Source: Flammeovirgaceae bacterium (lineage in GTDB: Bacteria; Bacteroidota; Bacteroidia; Cytophagales; Cyclobacteriaceae). Taken from it: a DNA stretch of 55,450 nt. The notes beneath the pieces are model-generated. The model searched no databases. It had not been told where the DNA came from and saw only the letters and a program-made list of their open reading frames with translations. Position 1 is the stretch's first letter. Every line of letters begins with the position of its first letter. Location of the stretch: positions 1 to 55,450 of the forward strand of contig JAJTGQ010000028.1 of NCBI GenBank assembly GCA_021299455.1. The letters run 5' to 3'. Positions 41,839 through 50,737 of the stretch are shown piece by piece. Both the position numbers and the translations under genes were made by a program.

Positions 41839-44481
41839 TTACTCTACCTTCAATCCATTCACAGGACTTGCTTTGGCTACTTTGTTTACTTGTGTTAAGA
41901 CTACGAAGAGCAAAACGAAAATGAGCATGCTCACAGCCAATGTGATGCTGAGGTAATTCATGGGCACGTGATAGTCGTACGCGATATCAAACAGGAACTT
42001 GACGAGTGAATAACTGACTGGCACACCGATGAGGAATGATCCTGCAAATAAAATAAAATACTGCCGCAGGATGCCTGTGGCGATGTGGCTAGTTTGTGCC
42101 CCAAGTACTTTGCGGATGCTAAACTCTTTGGTCCTACCCGTGATGTTTAATGTCACCAAACCGTAGAGACCCAAGCCTGCGATGAGGATGGTGATGAAAG
42201 CAATCGCTTGCCAAAACCGCCCGTGATTTTGTATTCTCACAAAAAAATTGCCCCATATGTCTTCTTGGTAGCTCCCTTGAAAAGGAATCTCGGGGAAGAG
42301 TTTATTCCAGTGTGTTTGAAGGGCTGCATATGCTTCTGGCTCTGAACCACTACGAACGCGCAGCGTGAGAAAATGATAGTCTGCTTTATTGGCTACGGTG
42401 AAGATGAGGGGAAGTATTTTGCTATCGAAGCTATAGCTATGGAAATTCTTCACGACTCCAATTACTTCGTACCGCATACTATCTATCTTTATTTGTTGCC
42501 CAATCGGTTCTTCCCATTCAATCTGTCCTTGCGCAATTGCGTGAGAACGCAGGTTTTTTAAGAACTCTTCATTGACAATTACAGAATGTTTGTCCGCCTC
42601 TGGGTGAAGATTGAACGAACGTCCTTTGACGAGCGTTATTCCCATCGTAGCAAAATAATTAGCATCGACCCCCAATCGTTCCACTTCGTATTCTTTGTTG
42701 GGTGGCAGTTTGACCACGGTAGTGCCATAATTTTTTCCAATGTGGTTCGCAGATCCAGCAATAGCAGTAACATTTGGATTTTGTGCCATAGCCGCGTAAA
42801 GCTGTTCATAAGCCTGTCGGCTGTGTACCTCTGCATACAGTGCATCGTTTTGATTATAGCCCCAGTTGCGCTTTGCAACGTAATCGGTATTTTGGGTAAA
42901 CATGACTGCGCAGGTGACAAGTATGCAAGCCAGTATCAATTGAAATCCTAGAAGAATTTTGTTCATTGGGTTTTGTGTTCCAAACTTGGAAGAACCTTTC
43001 AGAATATTAACAACTTCAAACCTTGAAATGTACAAGGCGGGGTAGAGACCTGATATCATGCCTGTGATGAATAGAACGGCAACCAAAAACAGCCAAAGAT
43101 TCTGGTGAGCAAGGGTGAATTCCATGCTAAAGCCATTGATTTGCTCGAAGCCTGGTATGAAAATGAACATACCAATGGCCAGGCCGAATAGCAAAGCGAA
43201 AAAGGTAACAAAAATATTTTCAGATAGAAATTGAGTAATTACTTTGCTGCGTGTAGCACCAATCACTTTGCGCACGCCAATTTCTTTCAATCGCTTGGCA
43301 GCGGTAACAATGGCGATGTTGATGTAGTTGAAACATGCTAACGCCATTAAAAACAAAGTGAGAACACCAAGAATGATAACTGCCTTGGTATTTCCTTCGT
43401 AATTCGGGGGGCAAATACCATCGCGAATATCCATTGATTTTCTATACAACTCCTTGAGCGAGACAAAACCAAAATTGGAGATGGCTTGCTCGCTGTGCTT
43501 TTCGTTTTGCAGGTTCTTGTATTTACTCATTCCTTGTTGGATGAGCGATATATCATTTGGATTCTCAACCTGAATAAGTGTTGCGTTAACATATGACCTC
43601 CAGTCTGTACCATCGTAGATCGGGGTCGCAATTTTCTGATTGTCAAAGTGAATGAGAAAATCAAAATCGACCGAACGCGACTCAGGAAATTTTTTGGCTA
43701 CACCTGATACAGCAAACTCTTTGCTGTTGCTTTCGCTAAAAATTACTTTTATGGTTTTGCCAAGCGGATTGTCTTCACCAAAATACTTGATGGACATTTC
43801 TTCACTTAGCACAATGCTATTCAGATCATTCAGCGAACTGGGCGAACCCCATTTGAGGGGGAACGTAAAAAGTTGAAGAAACTCCGGTTCTACAAAGCGA
43901 AGGCGTTCGTGAAAAACATTTTCGTTATACTTGATGACCACGGGGCTATCGTTGATGCGGCAGATTTTCTTGATCTGTGGATAATCTTGTTGCAGCATTT
44001 CGCCTAGCGGGGCAGGGGCGGTGCCGAATTGCTGCTCTTTCCCTTCGCGGTTGATGAAAAAGGTAACGAGATAGACTTCGTTTTTATTTTCGTGAAATTG
44101 ATCCGTGTCGTTTACCCATGTAGCAAACCCATACCACAGCACGCAAATGCCAACCGCCATTGATAAACCAAAAACATTAATGAACGAACTCATGGGGTTC
44201 TTCATCAAACTGCGGGACGAAGTTTTGAAATAATTGCCAACCAAATTGAATTGATTGAAGTATTGAAATACCATTAGTTTTTTGATCAATACAGGTCTCA
44301 ACAACTTCACTGTTTCCCAGGCATAAATACGCCTTACTTTGCGAACGGTGTACTTCTCTAGGTTGTCATAGAAAATCTCTTCCATATCGCCTTCTATCTC
44401 TTCGGCATACTCTTTTTTTACAAAGAAGCGCAAGAGCTTCAGCGGCCAGGTGGGAGGTGATGGCTGGTTGGGCTGATTCAT
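41839..44481 (-). CDS. FtsX/MacB-type ABC permease with PadR-associated prefix
   Basis: 880 residues from the ATG at 44481; that start overlaps the upstream stop by 4 bp and replaces a longer open frame. Residues 1-75 form the permease-prefix domain (WPLKLLRFFVKKEYAEEIEGDMEEIFYDN) usual in PadR-linked permeases. Then comes the first transmembrane helix, a large periplasmic loop and a cluster of three helices, and a second such unit with the FtsX-type motif RTKEFSIRKVLGAQ and ATRSKV; the family transports or mechanically couples envelope processes. No ATPase partner gene is adjacent in the operon, unlike usual MacB loci. Confidence 0.88.
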   Translation of the reverse strand: MNQPNQPSPPTWPLKLLRFFVKKEYAEEIEGDMEEIFYDNLEKYTVRKVRRIYAWETVKLLRPVLIKKLMVFQYFNQFNLVGNYFKTSSRSLMKNPMSSFINVFGLSMAVGICVLWYGFATWVNDTDQFHENKNEVYLVTFFINREGKEQQFGTAPAPLGEMLQQDYPQIKKICRINDSPVVIKYNENVFHERLRFVEPEFLQLFTFPLKWGSPSSLNDLNSIVLSEEMSIKYFGEDNPLGKTIKVIFSESNSKEFAVSGVAKKFPESRSVDFDFLIHFDNQKIATPIYDGTDWRSYVNATLIQVENPNDISLIQQGMSKYKNLQNEKHSEQAISNFGFVSLKELYRKSMDIRDGICPPNYEGNTKAVIILGVLTLFLMALACFNYINIAIVTAAKRLKEIGVRKVIGATRSKVITQFLSENIFVTFFALLFGLAIGMFIFIPGFEQINGFSMEFTLAHQNLWLFLVAVLFITGMISGLYPALYISRFEVVNILKGSSKFGTQNPMNKILLGFQLILACILVTCAVMFTQNTDYVAKRNWGYNQNDALYAEVHSRQAYEQLYAAMAQNPNVTAIAGSANHIGKNYGTTVVKLPPNKEYEVERLGVDANYFATMGITLVKGRSFNLHPEADKHSVIVNEEFLKNLRSHAIAQGQIEWEEPIGQQIKIDSMRYEVIGVVKNFHSYSFDSKILPLIFTVANKADYHFLTLRVRSGSEPEAYAALQTHWNKLFPEIPFQGSYQEDIWGNFFVRIQNHGRFWQAIAFITILIAGLGLYGLVTLNITGRTKEFSIRKVLGAQTSHIATGILRQYFILFAGSFLIGVPVSYSLVKFLFDIAYDYHVPMNYLSITLAVSMLIFVLLFVVLTQVNKVAKASPVNGLKVE

Positions 44482-45173
44482 TTTTGATCTGTATTTTCTT
44501 TTGCCCCCATAATCAACAACCACAAACAAATTCCAATTTCACCAAGACTAGCTGGCAGCGAGATAAATCGGGCAATTCCAATCTCACTATATCCTTTAAA
44601 AAGGAATCCGCCCGTAAAATTGATAACGTAGCCTGCGCATCCCAACATTAACAATACACCCAATATTTTGGGCAGTATGCCAGACTTGAATACCAAATAC
44701 CCAAATGGAAATAGCCACAATCCCCAAAATATGGTAAGGATTTCGATTCCGTTTTCATAATTCGCAAGTGAAAGCATAACTTGTGCGTGTCGCTCATTGA
44801 TTTGAAAGATCCGCATGTAATTACCTTCACTAATTAAGGTAAGCACCTCCATTTTGTTGTTTAAGTTTAGTAAGGAAATAGGAACGCTTACCACCGCCAA
44901 AGAGACCATAGCAATTGCCGCATTTCTATTCACAGCATTCAACAACTTGTATAAAACCAGAGGGAGAAACAAAAAAACGATGTAGCATACTATACCCGCC
45001 ACGATACTCAAACGAAAAACAGTTTCATTGGCAACTATATTGTTAAATGTTGTAGCGGCATCATTCCAAACGATGAGTTTCGAAGGAACATAGAGTAAAT
45101 TGAAGATGCCTGTAATAACTACTGTTAAGTAAAACGCTCCTGCAATTCTTGCCGTTCTTTTATTGGATTCCAT
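44478..45173 (-). CDS. DUF4386-type membrane protein
   Basis: 231 residues with about six hydrophobic segments starting directly after a short N-terminus (KRTARIAGAFYLTVVITGIFNLLYVPSKLIV). This N-terminal R-x-A-G-x-x-Y motif and the overall plan match DUF4386; function unknown. Its stop overlaps the permease start by 4 bp (ATGA) and it lies 42 bp after the DUF6326 gene, so it belongs to the PadR operon. Confidence 0.8.
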   Translation of the reverse strand: MESNKRTARIAGAFYLTVVITGIFNLLYVPSKLIVWNDAATTFNNIVANETVFRLSIVAGIVCYIVFLFLPLVLYKLLNAVNRNAAIAMVSLAVVSVPISLLNLNNKMEVLTLISEGNYMRIFQINERHAQVMLSLANYENGIEILTIFWGLWLFPFGYLVFKSGILPKILGVLLMLGCAGYVINFTGGFLFKGYSEIGIARFISLPASLGEIGICLWLLIMGAKENTDQK

Positions 45174-45215
45174 TTTGTCTCGTTTGATTGTCTGGATTTT
45201 GTATTCCTCTTCGTT

Positions 45216-45629
45216 TCAAATCGACTCGGGCCATTTCCAGGCATACCAAACAATCGTGGCCGTAATCAAACTTTCCAGAATGGCATAGAATAGATAGAAC
45301 GTATACCACACTTCGCTATAGGTAAAAGCAATCAGTACCATCATACAAGTGAAAACAATTCCAACAACAATATTCAACCATTTGCTCACAATAGGTTTTA
45401 ATAGGATGGACAGGAAAACCATCACCGCGGGTACAGCCAAAACCACAGCCGCGATAAACAATTTTGTGGGACTGTGCAGTAAATTCTCACCACTGATCAT
45501 TCCCTGCACTTTCTCGGGAACATACAACTCAAAGTAATCACAGTACAGATAGCAAAGTGTTACCCCTGCCCATAGAGCAGACAATTTAATTTTGATATTG
45601 ATGGGATGATCTTCTAGGCTGGCGTTCAT
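45216..45629 (-). CDS. DUF6326-like membrane protein
   Basis: 137 residues, four hydrophobic segments. The opening LSALWAGVTLCYLYCDYFELY and the SEVWYTFYLFYAILESLITATIVWYAWKW end resemble DUF6326, a small family often found with PadR or DUF4386 genes. Function unknown. It begins 12 bp after the PadR gene. Confidence 0.7.
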   Translation of the reverse strand: MNASLEDHPINIKIKLSALWAGVTLCYLYCDYFELYVPEKVQGMISGENLLHSPTKLFIAAVVLAVPAVMVFLSILLKPIVSKWLNIVVGIVFTCMMVLIAFTYSEVWYTFYLFYAILESLITATIVWYAWKWPESI

Positions 45630-45641
45630 TGGAGTTTACAT

Positions 45642-45986
45642 CTAATTGAAAGTTACTTTTAGTTGATGCGAAAGTTTGGGCATGGCACTCCACAATCCTG
45701 CGCGTATGTCTTTCATCTCGCGAAGCACTTTATGCGCCAACGAAGTGGTGTAATAAATGCGCTTGCGTTTTCCACCTCGCTTCAACGTAGCTTCACCAAA
45801 TGCAGACGTAAGAAATCCTTTTTCCTCCATGCGCTTGAGTGCCGATTGGATAGAGCCAACACTCAATGTTTCTTTCAAACGTTCCTCCAATTCCCGTTTG
45901 ATTTCCACTCCATAGGCATCTTGCTGAAGGGCCGCCACAGTAAGAAGCACGAGTTCTTCAAATTCACCAAGTTTAGTCTTCTTCAT
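45642..45986 (-). CDS. PadR-family transcriptional regulator
   Basis: 114 residues. The winged helix is clear: LGEFEELVLLTVAALQQDAYGVEIKREL, then SVGSIQSALKRMEEKGFL and the wing KRGGKRKRIYYTTSLAHKVL. PadR proteins repress transporter and stress genes until an inducer binds. It lies in the middle of the operon (8 bp after the 190-residue membrane protein, 12 bp before DUF6326), which is the usual PadR plus permease arrangement. A candidate operator is at 46611-46624. Confidence 0.9.
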   Translation of the reverse strand: MKKTKLGEFEELVLLTVAALQQDAYGVEIKRELEERLKETLSVGSIQSALKRMEEKGFLTSAFGEATLKRGGKRKRIYYTTSLAHKVLREMKDIRAGLWSAMPKLSHQLKVTFN

Positions 45987-45994
45987 ATTATACT

Positions 45995-46567
45995 TTACTT
46001 CTTAGTGGTAATAAGATTTATGAGTTTTGTCAAAACCCATAGTATCGCAGGTCGAATAAGCAGAAATAGTACTGCCCATATTAAGGCTAAAATGGTGCCT
46101 ATTCCAATCGGAAGCACTCCGCCAAATGTAAAGGTCATGCCAATAACAAAGCCAAGAAAACAGTCTGCCCTATAAATAGGAAAGAAGAGTGCGGCTGCGA
46201 AAAGAGACATCATCATATAGAATGGTATGTCTTTATTTCCAAGGGTGAAAAAGGTTGAAAGGACTATTCCAAAAAGCAACGCACTTATAAATCCGTATAG
46301 AATAGTGTTAGGGATACTTGATGGCGATGGCTTTTTTTCGTTGTCGCTACCCATTCTCTTTTGAATTCGATAAAGAAGAAACCATGTCAAAAGTGGTAGC
46401 AAAAGCCCTCCCCACCAATTCGAAAATGCAGGCAAATCATTTCGCGCAAGTAGGTGGTGGCTGGGCACTCCCCCATGATAATAATCCCAAGTTAATAGTG
46501 ACCAGATCGCAACCGTAATTAATGCCGTTAAAAACAATCGGTACCTAAAAAACATCTTGTTAGTCAT
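45995..46567 (-). CDS. Membrane protein heading the PadR operon
   Basis: 190 residues, five hydrophobic stretches (LFLTALITVAIWSLLTW, WWGGLLLPLLTWFLLY, ILYGFISALLFGIVLSTFF, MMMSLFAAALFF, and a long C-terminal segment). No family recognised. It is the first gene of the operon ending in the permease. A palindrome resembling a PadR site lies 44-57 bp upstream of its start. Confidence 0.6.
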   Translation of the reverse strand: MTNKMFFRYRLFLTALITVAIWSLLTWDYYHGGVPSHHLLARNDLPAFSNWWGGLLLPLLTWFLLYRIQKRMGSDNEKKPSPSSIPNTILYGFISALLFGIVLSTFFTLGNKDIPFYMMMSLFAAALFFPIYRADCFLGFVIGMTFTFGGVLPIGIGTILALIWAVLFLLIRPAILWVLTKLINLITTKK

Positions 46568-46610
46568 GAATGGATATTTTCAGTAAATCTGATGCACCGC
46601 GAGGGAGAAC

Positions 46611-46624
46611 TATATGAACATATA
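46611..46624 (-). promoter_or_regulatory. Candidate PadR operator
   Basis: TATATG-AA-CATATA is a perfect 6-bp inverted repeat with a 2-bp centre, 44-57 bp upstream of the first gene of the PadR operon, where a promoter would lie. PadR-type sites are typically A/T-rich palindromes of this kind (ATGT...ACAT). No other clear inverted repeat is seen between 46568 and 46758. Confidence 0.4.
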
Positions 46625-46758
46625 TTATTCGTAATTGCAGTTAATATACGGAAAGGGATTAAAAAAGGTTGTTGAGCTGATCTGAATTTATTCGAGCAGC
46701 GCTAAAAAATACTGACTAACCAAGAAGAAATAGTTGTCAGTTAATACTGCTAACTGAG

Positions 46759-47721
46759 TTAACTCAACTCCATCATGTTCCGTAACTGACTAATTTTCTC
46801 CATAATCTCCTTTCCCTTTGGGCGAGAAACGGGAATGGAAAAATCCGAACCATTGATTTTTAGTTTGTATCCGTTGGTGTTGCCACTGATGGCGCTGATG
46901 GCATTAACGTTTACAATATACGATCGGTGACAGCGAAGGGTAAACGAGTTATCCAGTTGCGATTCGAGGTTTTTAAGATTTACGCGCAGCAATTTTTTTT
47001 GAATAGCTCCCGCTTGCTTCCACATCACCGTAGAATAATTATCATCCGCTTCAATAAATAGTAAATCCGGGAGATTAAATGAAAGGCTCTCGCTTGTATC
47101 CGAATAGAGGGTAATTTGACTAGCCGTTTTTATTGATTCTTTAGCCTCTCTCTTTAGCACTTGAATTTTTTGAAGCTCTTGATTCGTCTTGATTGCCTCG
47201 CGTAAGCTCTGTTGCAAAAGCTGTGCTTTCAAAAACAACGTGCAAAGTGCAATCGGTATGATTCCTTTGATCGCTACCTGCACGATCGTATGTCTCATAA
47301 CCGTTAGCCACCCCATGTCGAAAGGGCAGAAAAACATTTTTTCGAGAACGGTAGCAATCGCCCAGATCAAAACTAAATGCCAAGCGTTGAAAACAATGTA
47401 TTTTTTAATGGTCCATGCGGTGGGATCCAACAACGCAGGAAAAATTCGCGGAAGCACCAAAAGATTAAAAAGCAGTGCTCCAAAGGTGATTAGCCCATGA
47501 AGCCACTCTAGCCCATCGGCAAAAGAAAACTCAGATTCTGTTTTGAATAGGTACAGAAACAGAGTAACAAAAGCGCTGAGAACCGTAACCAACAAAAAAT
47601 TCTTGCGGTCGTCATTCAAATAGAAAGGGAAGGGAGCGTTGAGCCAATCCCCAAATCGCTGGGTCCAAGAAACTTGCTGCGAATTGATTTCTGAAGATTT
47701 AACTACCTGACTTTGCACCAT
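46759..47721 (-). CDS. LytTR DNA-binding protein with membrane domain
   Basis: 320 residues from the ATG at 47721 (a TTG three codons upstream is open). The N-terminal part has about four transmembrane helices (NFLLVTVLSAFVTLFLYLF, LHGLITFGALLFNLLVL, YIVFNAWHLVLIWAIATVL, IVQVAIKGIIPIALCTLF), then a coiled-coil linker and a C-terminal LytTR domain (about 215-315) with IEADDNYSTVMW, LRCHRSYIVNVNAIS and GYKLKINGSDFSIPVSRPKG. There is no receiver domain, so it is likely a membrane sensor that binds DNA directly. Single gene. A short signal-peptide-like open frame lies upstream. Confidence 0.85.
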   Translation of the reverse strand: MVQSQVVKSSEINSQQVSWTQRFGDWLNAPFPFYLNDDRKNFLLVTVLSAFVTLFLYLFKTESEFSFADGLEWLHGLITFGALLFNLLVLPRIFPALLDPTAWTIKKYIVFNAWHLVLIWAIATVLEKMFFCPFDMGWLTVMRHTIVQVAIKGIIPIALCTLFLKAQLLQQSLREAIKTNQELQKIQVLKREAKESIKTASQITLYSDTSESLSFNLPDLLFIEADDNYSTVMWKQAGAIQKKLLRVNLKNLESQLDNSFTLRCHRSYIVNVNAISAISGNTNGYKLKINGSDFSIPVSRPKGKEIMEKISQLRNMMELS

Positions 47722-47761
47722 AGACCACAAACTTAAAAACTAGTGTTTGGGTTGCAAAAAA

Positions 47762-47902
47762 TTAGCCAACTGAGGGGTGAGGAGACTGCTTTTGGGGTGA
47801 AATGCTCAGATTTACTTTGGCTTCATTGTCGCTGGTTGTGGTGAAGCTGAACATCAGGGTGATGGCTACCACCGGCCTGAGAGAAAGAAATAGTTTTTTC
47901 AT
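47762..47902 (-). CDS. Possible 46-residue secreted peptide
   Basis: Open frame from an ATG at 47902: a basic start (KKLFLSLRP) and hydrophobic core (VVAITLMFSF) then TTTSDNEAKVNLSIS and a Pro/Ser-rich end. It has signal-peptide character, a length typical of small exported peptides, and lies between the LytTR gene and the SDR gene in a 250-bp gap, on the same strand. It could equally be a chance frame or the remnant of a larger protein. Confidence 0.35.
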   Translation of the reverse strand: MKKLFLSLRPVVAITLMFSFTTTSDNEAKVNLSISPQKQSPHPSVG

Positions 47903-47982
47903 ATTGTTTTGGTTTGTTTCTCATTCAGACGAACGAGAAGGCCAGAACGGGCGAAAAGAGTTCTCCTCACAACCTAGTTGGT

Positions 47983-48795
47983 CTACGCCCGCTGATGCTC
48001 CGTCATCCCACCCATTACCAACTTCATAATTTTCACTTTACCCCAACGCGGCACGGTGCGCAGCGAGTACACTAAAAATTTAGTAAGGAAGCCCAGCAAT
48101 ACCGTTGTCTTTCGACCCAAGGCTTTGAGAATAGGTATGCCCACTTGTTGTGGTGTGAGTGACATATTCATTTTAATGTTCGCGCGTTGACCAAAACCAC
48201 TAGCCACCGGCCCAGGTGCTGCTGCCAACACATCTACTCCGTATGGCTTCAATTCTTCAGCGAGTGCTTCGGCCAGCGATTGTACATACGCTTTGGTAGC
48301 GGCATAGTTTGCGGAGTACGGAACTCCTTGAAAAGCGACCATGGAACTCATCAGAATGATACCACCTCTTTTTTGCGCAACAAATCTCTGTGCGAAGTGA
48401 TGGGTGAGTGTTAGTAATGCTTCGCAATTCAGTCGCAGCATATTGATCTCTGCATGCACGGAAGTGTGAATAAATTCACCCGATGTGCCATAGCCTGCCG
48501 AAGCTACCAACAAACCGATAGGCAATGCTTGTGTGGCCTCAATCAATTTCTGGATACCTGCTGGTTCTGAAATATCAGACGCCACCACTTTTACCTCAAT
48601 GTCGTGAGTAGACGTTAATCGTTTGGAGATTACCTGAAGTATGTTCTCACTACGAGCATGGATTATGAGGTTAAGCCCCGATTCGGCCAATCGTTCAACG
48701 ATTTCGAGACCGATGCCGGAGGAAGCTCCGCTCACGATTGCGCAAGGGCCGTAATTATATTTTAATCGAGTTCTTTCGCTAGCAGAAAGTTGCAT
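47983..48795 (-). CDS. Short-chain dehydrogenase/reductase
   Basis: 270 residues, classical SDR. The cofactor loop is VSGASSGIGLE (residues 21-31, TGxxxGxG-type with an initial S), SMVAF follows MSS (150-151, catalytic Ser) and the active Y164-x3-K168 is YAATK. A Pro-Gly pair follows (AAPGPV). A His/Arg-rich N-terminal extension of 17 residues precedes the fold. Substrate unknown. It is 1 bp after the membrane protein, at the end of the Crp-headed cluster. Confidence 0.9.
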   Translation of the reverse strand: MQLSASERTRLKYNYGPCAIVSGASSGIGLEIVERLAESGLNLIIHARSENILQVISKRLTSTHDIEVKVVASDISEPAGIQKLIEATQALPIGLLVASAGYGTSGEFIHTSVHAEINMLRLNCEALLTLTHHFAQRFVAQKRGGIILMSSMVAFQGVPYSANYAATKAYVQSLAEALAEELKPYGVDVLAAAPGPVASGFGQRANIKMNMSLTPQQVGIPILKALGRKTTVLLGFLTKFLVYSLRTVPRWGKVKIMKLVMGGMTEHQRA

Positions 48796-48796
48796 G

Positions 48797-49573
48797 CTAT
48801 GGATGGTTGAATGTTTTAGAGATGGATGTACCGTTTAATGCCTGTATCAGCACGGATAAGGCAAGCAACCCGTAAAGGATGCTTACAAAAATGGTAGCCT
48901 TTGTATTTCTTAATATATAAAACGAAAGCAATGGCAGCACTTGTAAGGCATGCATACCAATGAAATGTGCGATGCGTAAGTCACCATGGCTAAGACTCCA
49001 ATTTAGGAATGGAATTCCTTTGCTTCCATCTTCGATGCCAACGGTATGCGATAGGCGCGAACCCATCACAAAACCTTCAAATGAAAATAGTACGAAGATG
49101 ATGAGACCTAATCGGATTGACCACAAGTAGTAATTTGGAAGTGAGGTGAATTTATTTGCAAAGAACAAGACTGCGACATAAGCTGTGTAAAGAGTAACTA
49201 ACGTAGCAGCCAATGCCATCATAGAAAAAAGTGCTGAATACATTGGGGTGCTTACATTGTAATGAGAAAGCTGGCCCCGCCCGGCTTGAAATGCGATGTA
49301 GGCAACTTCAAATCCTAAGAGAACTACCACTGACCAACTAAAGATGGTTGTGTTAAAGGAAGGCAGATAAGAAATAAACCAAGCCATTGCCCAGGAATAT
49401 AGAACGGTGGAAAGCGCGAACTTTGTGGGTTTGTACCACGCGCTAATACCCATTACTTGAGTGCTGGTTGTTTGCGTCAACACGAAGAAACAGACCGCAA
49501 CCACTAGATTGATAAGTCCAAAATAAAATAGGATTTCATTCCTGTGATAAAGCGTTTCAATAAATTGCTTCAT
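48797..49573 (-). CDS. Seven-helix membrane protein, unknown function
   Basis: 258 residues from the ATG at 49573; an open frame extends further upstream into the barrel gene but lacks a better signal. About seven hydrophobic segments; conserved-looking elements are AWYKPTKFALSTVLYSWAMAWFI and SHGDLRIAHFIGMHALQVLPLLSFY, the latter with the HxDxRxxHxxGMH histidine cluster. No family name is assigned with confidence. It begins 13 bp after the barrel protein and ends 1 bp before the SDR. Confidence 0.55.
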   Translation of the reverse strand: MKQFIETLYHRNEILFYFGLINLVVAVCFFVLTQTTSTQVMGISAWYKPTKFALSTVLYSWAMAWFISYLPSFNTTIFSWSVVVLLGFEVAYIAFQAGRGQLSHYNVSTPMYSALFSMMALAATLVTLYTAYVAVLFFANKFTSLPNYYLWSIRLGLIIFVLFSFEGFVMGSRLSHTVGIEDGSKGIPFLNWSLSHGDLRIAHFIGMHALQVLPLLSFYILRNTKATIFVSILYGLLALSVLIQALNGTSISKTFNHP

Positions 49574-49586
49574 ACTAATTGCTTTT

Positions 49587-50243
49587 TCATTTCTTTGCAA
49601 ATTCAACAATTCCTCCGATAGAAAGCTGAATTGAGAAAGCATTTACATTACTTTTAAAGCCTGATTCAAGCTCGCTTGACTGATACTTCCAAGCCGATTC
49701 TCCGCCAGTACCGACTGAGTAAATAAGCCTCAATCCAAAGCATAAGTTATTGGCGCCTTTCTGATATATGGAAAGGCTGGGATTTAACACCAGTTGATTA
49801 TTGATCACATTTTGAAAGCGCGTGTTTTGCTTGTCTTGACTGATAATTTGATTATTGGAGAATCCGAACCCTAAAGAAGTTTCCAAACGCGTGTTTTTTC
49901 TCTCCAATAAACAATAACCAAAAGAAACTGTGGTAACTGCGCCAATAAACTGTATCGACTCGGTAGCGCTTGATTGGTTGCCATTCAGTTGATAAAATTC
50001 TCCACCGAGTATCAAACGATTAGAAAGGTAATTGGCGCCTGCCCCAAGAGCAAATGCATTAAAGTTGGGTTGAACAGTGGTTGAGCCAAATGTTGAACTA
50101 AAGTTGTTTATACTGGTGCCTACTATTGCACCCAAACGAAGTCCTTTTTTAGCAAATTGCGCCTGCGAGACAATTGAGGTTGTCAGTAAAAATAAAAAAA
50201 CAAGTGCGCACGTATTTGTTTTATTGAAATGAATTCCAGCCAT
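49587..50243 (-). CDS. Outer-membrane beta-barrel-like protein
   Basis: 218 residues from the ATG at 50243 (a TTG two codons earlier is open). Signal peptide TCALVFLFLLTTSIVSQAQ. Beta-strand-like repeats (KGLRLGAIVGTS, ALGAGANYLSNRLILGGEFY, TVSFGYCLLERKNTRLETSLGFGF, FGLRLIYSVGT, NAFSIQLSIGGIVEF) resemble Bacteroidota porin-like or PorT-type barrels. Function unknown. Seven bases separate it from the DUF2141 gene. Confidence 0.6.
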   Translation of the reverse strand: MAGIHFNKTNTCALVFLFLLTTSIVSQAQFAKKGLRLGAIVGTSINNFSSTFGSTTVQPNFNAFALGAGANYLSNRLILGGEFYQLNGNQSSATESIQFIGAVTTVSFGYCLLERKNTRLETSLGFGFSNNQIISQDKQNTRFQNVINNQLVLNPSLSIYQKGANNLCFGLRLIYSVGTGGESAWKYQSSELESGFKSNVNAFSIQLSIGGIVEFAKK

Positions 50244-50250
50244 TATCAAA

Positions 50251-50676
50251 TTATTTTAGCGTAATAGTTAACGTAAGTGTTTTTCCAGCTTCGACTTTTA
50301 CCTTCGCATCATCAAAATCAGGCGGGCCAAGTTTGATTTTTGCATCGTTGGAAAAGCCAATTGGCTCCTTTGGGAAGCCCACAAAATTTGTCTTCAGGTC
50401 TTTGTTTTTGTCGATGTCTTGAAATGCCACCAGCCCATATTCTCCAGCAAGGACTTTTTCAAAAACAATTTGCATCGAGCTTCCGGTCACTGGCCTTTCC
50501 GTGCCGATCATTTGTTTACCTACTTTCGGAAAATTTTCCTTTTTAAAAATACCGGCAGAGATTTCTCCACCTTTGTCAGATTGTATTTGTTGGACATTGA
50601 TTACAACTGTACCGGTTTGACCGTACCCCGCTAAGCCCATCCAAAGCCGAGCGAGCAATAGAATAAATCTTTTCAT
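50251..50676 (-). CDS. DUF2141 secreted protein
   Basis: 141 residues from the ATG at 50676 (an upstream frame is open). Signal peptide (KRFILLLARLWMGLAGYGQ). The mature part fits DUF2141: TVVINVQQIQSDKGGEISAGIFKKENFP, KVLAGEYGLVAFQDIDKNKDLKTNFVGFPKEPIGFSNDAK. DUF2141 proteins are secreted beta-sandwich proteins of unknown function. It sits 61 bp downstream of the Crp-like gene and 7 bp before the barrel protein, so it is probably in one transcription unit with that gene. Confidence 0.85.
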   Translation of the reverse strand: MKRFILLLARLWMGLAGYGQTGTVVINVQQIQSDKGGEISAGIFKKENFPKVGKQMIGTERPVTGSSMQIVFEKVLAGEYGLVAFQDIDKNKDLKTNFVGFPKEPIGFSNDAKIKLGPPDFDDAKVKVEAGKTLTLTITLK

Positions 50677-50737
50677 TTGTTTCGTTTTGACAATGCAAAG
50701 CTGGCGCAGTGACGGCACCCGAAACGATAACAAATGT

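Noticed and set aside
47802-48029. Plus-strand 75-residue frame between the LytTR and SDR genes
   Set aside because: It overlaps the SDR gene end and has low-complexity composition; the minus-strand 46-residue frame is the more plausible product.
49573-49642. Upstream extension of the seven-helix protein into the barrel gene
   Set aside because: The ATG at 49573 gives a natural start with a 13-bp gap; the extension (FLSEELLNLQRNEKA) would overlap the barrel gene by 56 bp.
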